Program-made: the position numbers and the translations under genes | Assembly: GCA_013811855.1 (NCBI GenBank) | Contig: JACCUL010000532.1 | Span: 1-11,335 of the forward strand | From: Acidimicrobiia bacterium | GTDB taxonomy: Bacteria; Actinomycetota; Acidimicrobiia; Acidimicrobiales; Ilumatobacteraceae | Reading direction: 5' to 3' | DNA length: 11,335 nucleotides | Shown: piece after piece, positions 11,184-11,335 of the stretch | Position numbering within the stretch: position 1 is the first letter of the stretch | Layout of the letters: each line of letters starts with the position of its first letter | The notes under the pieces: model-generated | The model's database searches: none | What the model was told of the DNA's origin: nothing | Seen by the model: only the letters and a program-made list of their open reading frames with translations

Positions 11184-11335
11184 ATGACCGCACGGACCTC
11201 TTCCAGCACCCCGGAGCAGCTGACGTTGCTGCCCGAGGCCACGGTCCCGCTGCGCTTCCGCCTGGACGAGGCGACGCGCCGTCGGGGCCTCCGTCACGCC
11301 GCCGAGCTGCGCGCGGCACTCGAGGCCCGGAGTGC
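11184..11335 (+). CDS. Unrecognised protein, 3' end outside the window
   Basis: Fifty codons are open from ATG 11184 to the right edge. The product starts MTARTSSSTPEQLTLLPE, followed by TVPLRFRLDEATRRRGL and an Ala/Arg/Glu-rich helical stretch. There is no signal peptide or membrane segment. The Ser/Thr-rich start followed by a charged helix suggests a small soluble, possibly nucleic-acid-binding, protein, but I recognise no family. Support for it being real comes from the -10-like hexamer at leaderless spacing and from its divergent placement against the ScyD-like gene across a 156-base gap. Confidence 0.55.
   Translation, partial: MTARTSSSTPEQLTLLPEATVPLRFRLDEATRRRGLRHAAELRAALEARS

Noticed and set aside
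11028..11297. Upstream extension of the ScyD-like protein to 11297
   Set aside because: It would bury the signal peptide inside the protein and overlap the divergent short gene.

Overview
This is a gene-dense, very GC-rich chromosomal segment. It probably comes from an actinobacterium outside the best-studied genera; an Acidimicrobiia-like organism is my guess. The reasons are: a gene order shared with Mycobacterium tuberculosis (mec, cysM, murI, rph, rdgB on one strand), a mycobacterial-type O-phosphoserine cysteine synthase, a SCO6745-family protein, frequent GTG starts, and -10-like hexamers placed only 6-8 nt before many start codons, which suggests leaderless mRNAs. I see no mobile element, phage gene, CRISPR array, tRNA or rRNA. 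No stretch over 300 bases lacks a gene; the longest gaps are 122 and 156 bases.

Layout. At the left edge is the 3' part of an endonuclease/exonuclease/phosphatase-fold protein (+). It converges on, and overlaps by 23 bases, a minus-strand housekeeping operon: murI (glutamate racemase, peptidoglycan D-Glu), rph (RNase PH, tRNA 3' trimming) and rdgB (dITP/XTP pyrophosphatase). murI fires divergently from a SCO6745-family gene (+) across a 49-base region built around a 9-bp inverted repeat. A plus-strand block follows: a lipoprotein with a long Pro/Thr linker and an unrecognised C-terminal domain, then a sulfatase with an intact C-x-P-S-R formylglycine motif. The sulfatase converges on a membrane-anchored, Thr/Pro-rich fasciclin (FAS1) protein (-). 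Upstream of that on the minus strand are cysM and mec, a cysteine biosynthesis pair that lacks the sulfur-carrier gene cysO found between them in mycobacteria.

Divergent from mec come smpB (trans-translation) and an adenylate-kinase-like enzyme with a four-cysteine zinc lid (both +). The kinase gene overlaps by 26 bases the 3' end of an exported ScyD/ScyE-family beta-propeller-like protein (-). The window ends inside a short unrecognised plus-strand gene.

How the genes relate. The minus-strand genes are mostly core metabolism and RNA/nucleotide housekeeping, in an order known from mycobacteria. The plus-strand lipoprotein/sulfatase segment, together with the FAS1 gene, looks like a lineage-specific insertion of cell-envelope functions between cysM and murI. 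The most interesting details are: a 15-residue threonine repeat in the predicted cytoplasmic tail of the FAS1 protein that resembles kinase acceptor or FHA docking sites; the missing cysO; the mirrored divergent promoter; and the recurring leaderless promoter geometry. I did not find a clearly new multi-gene defence or metabolic system here.
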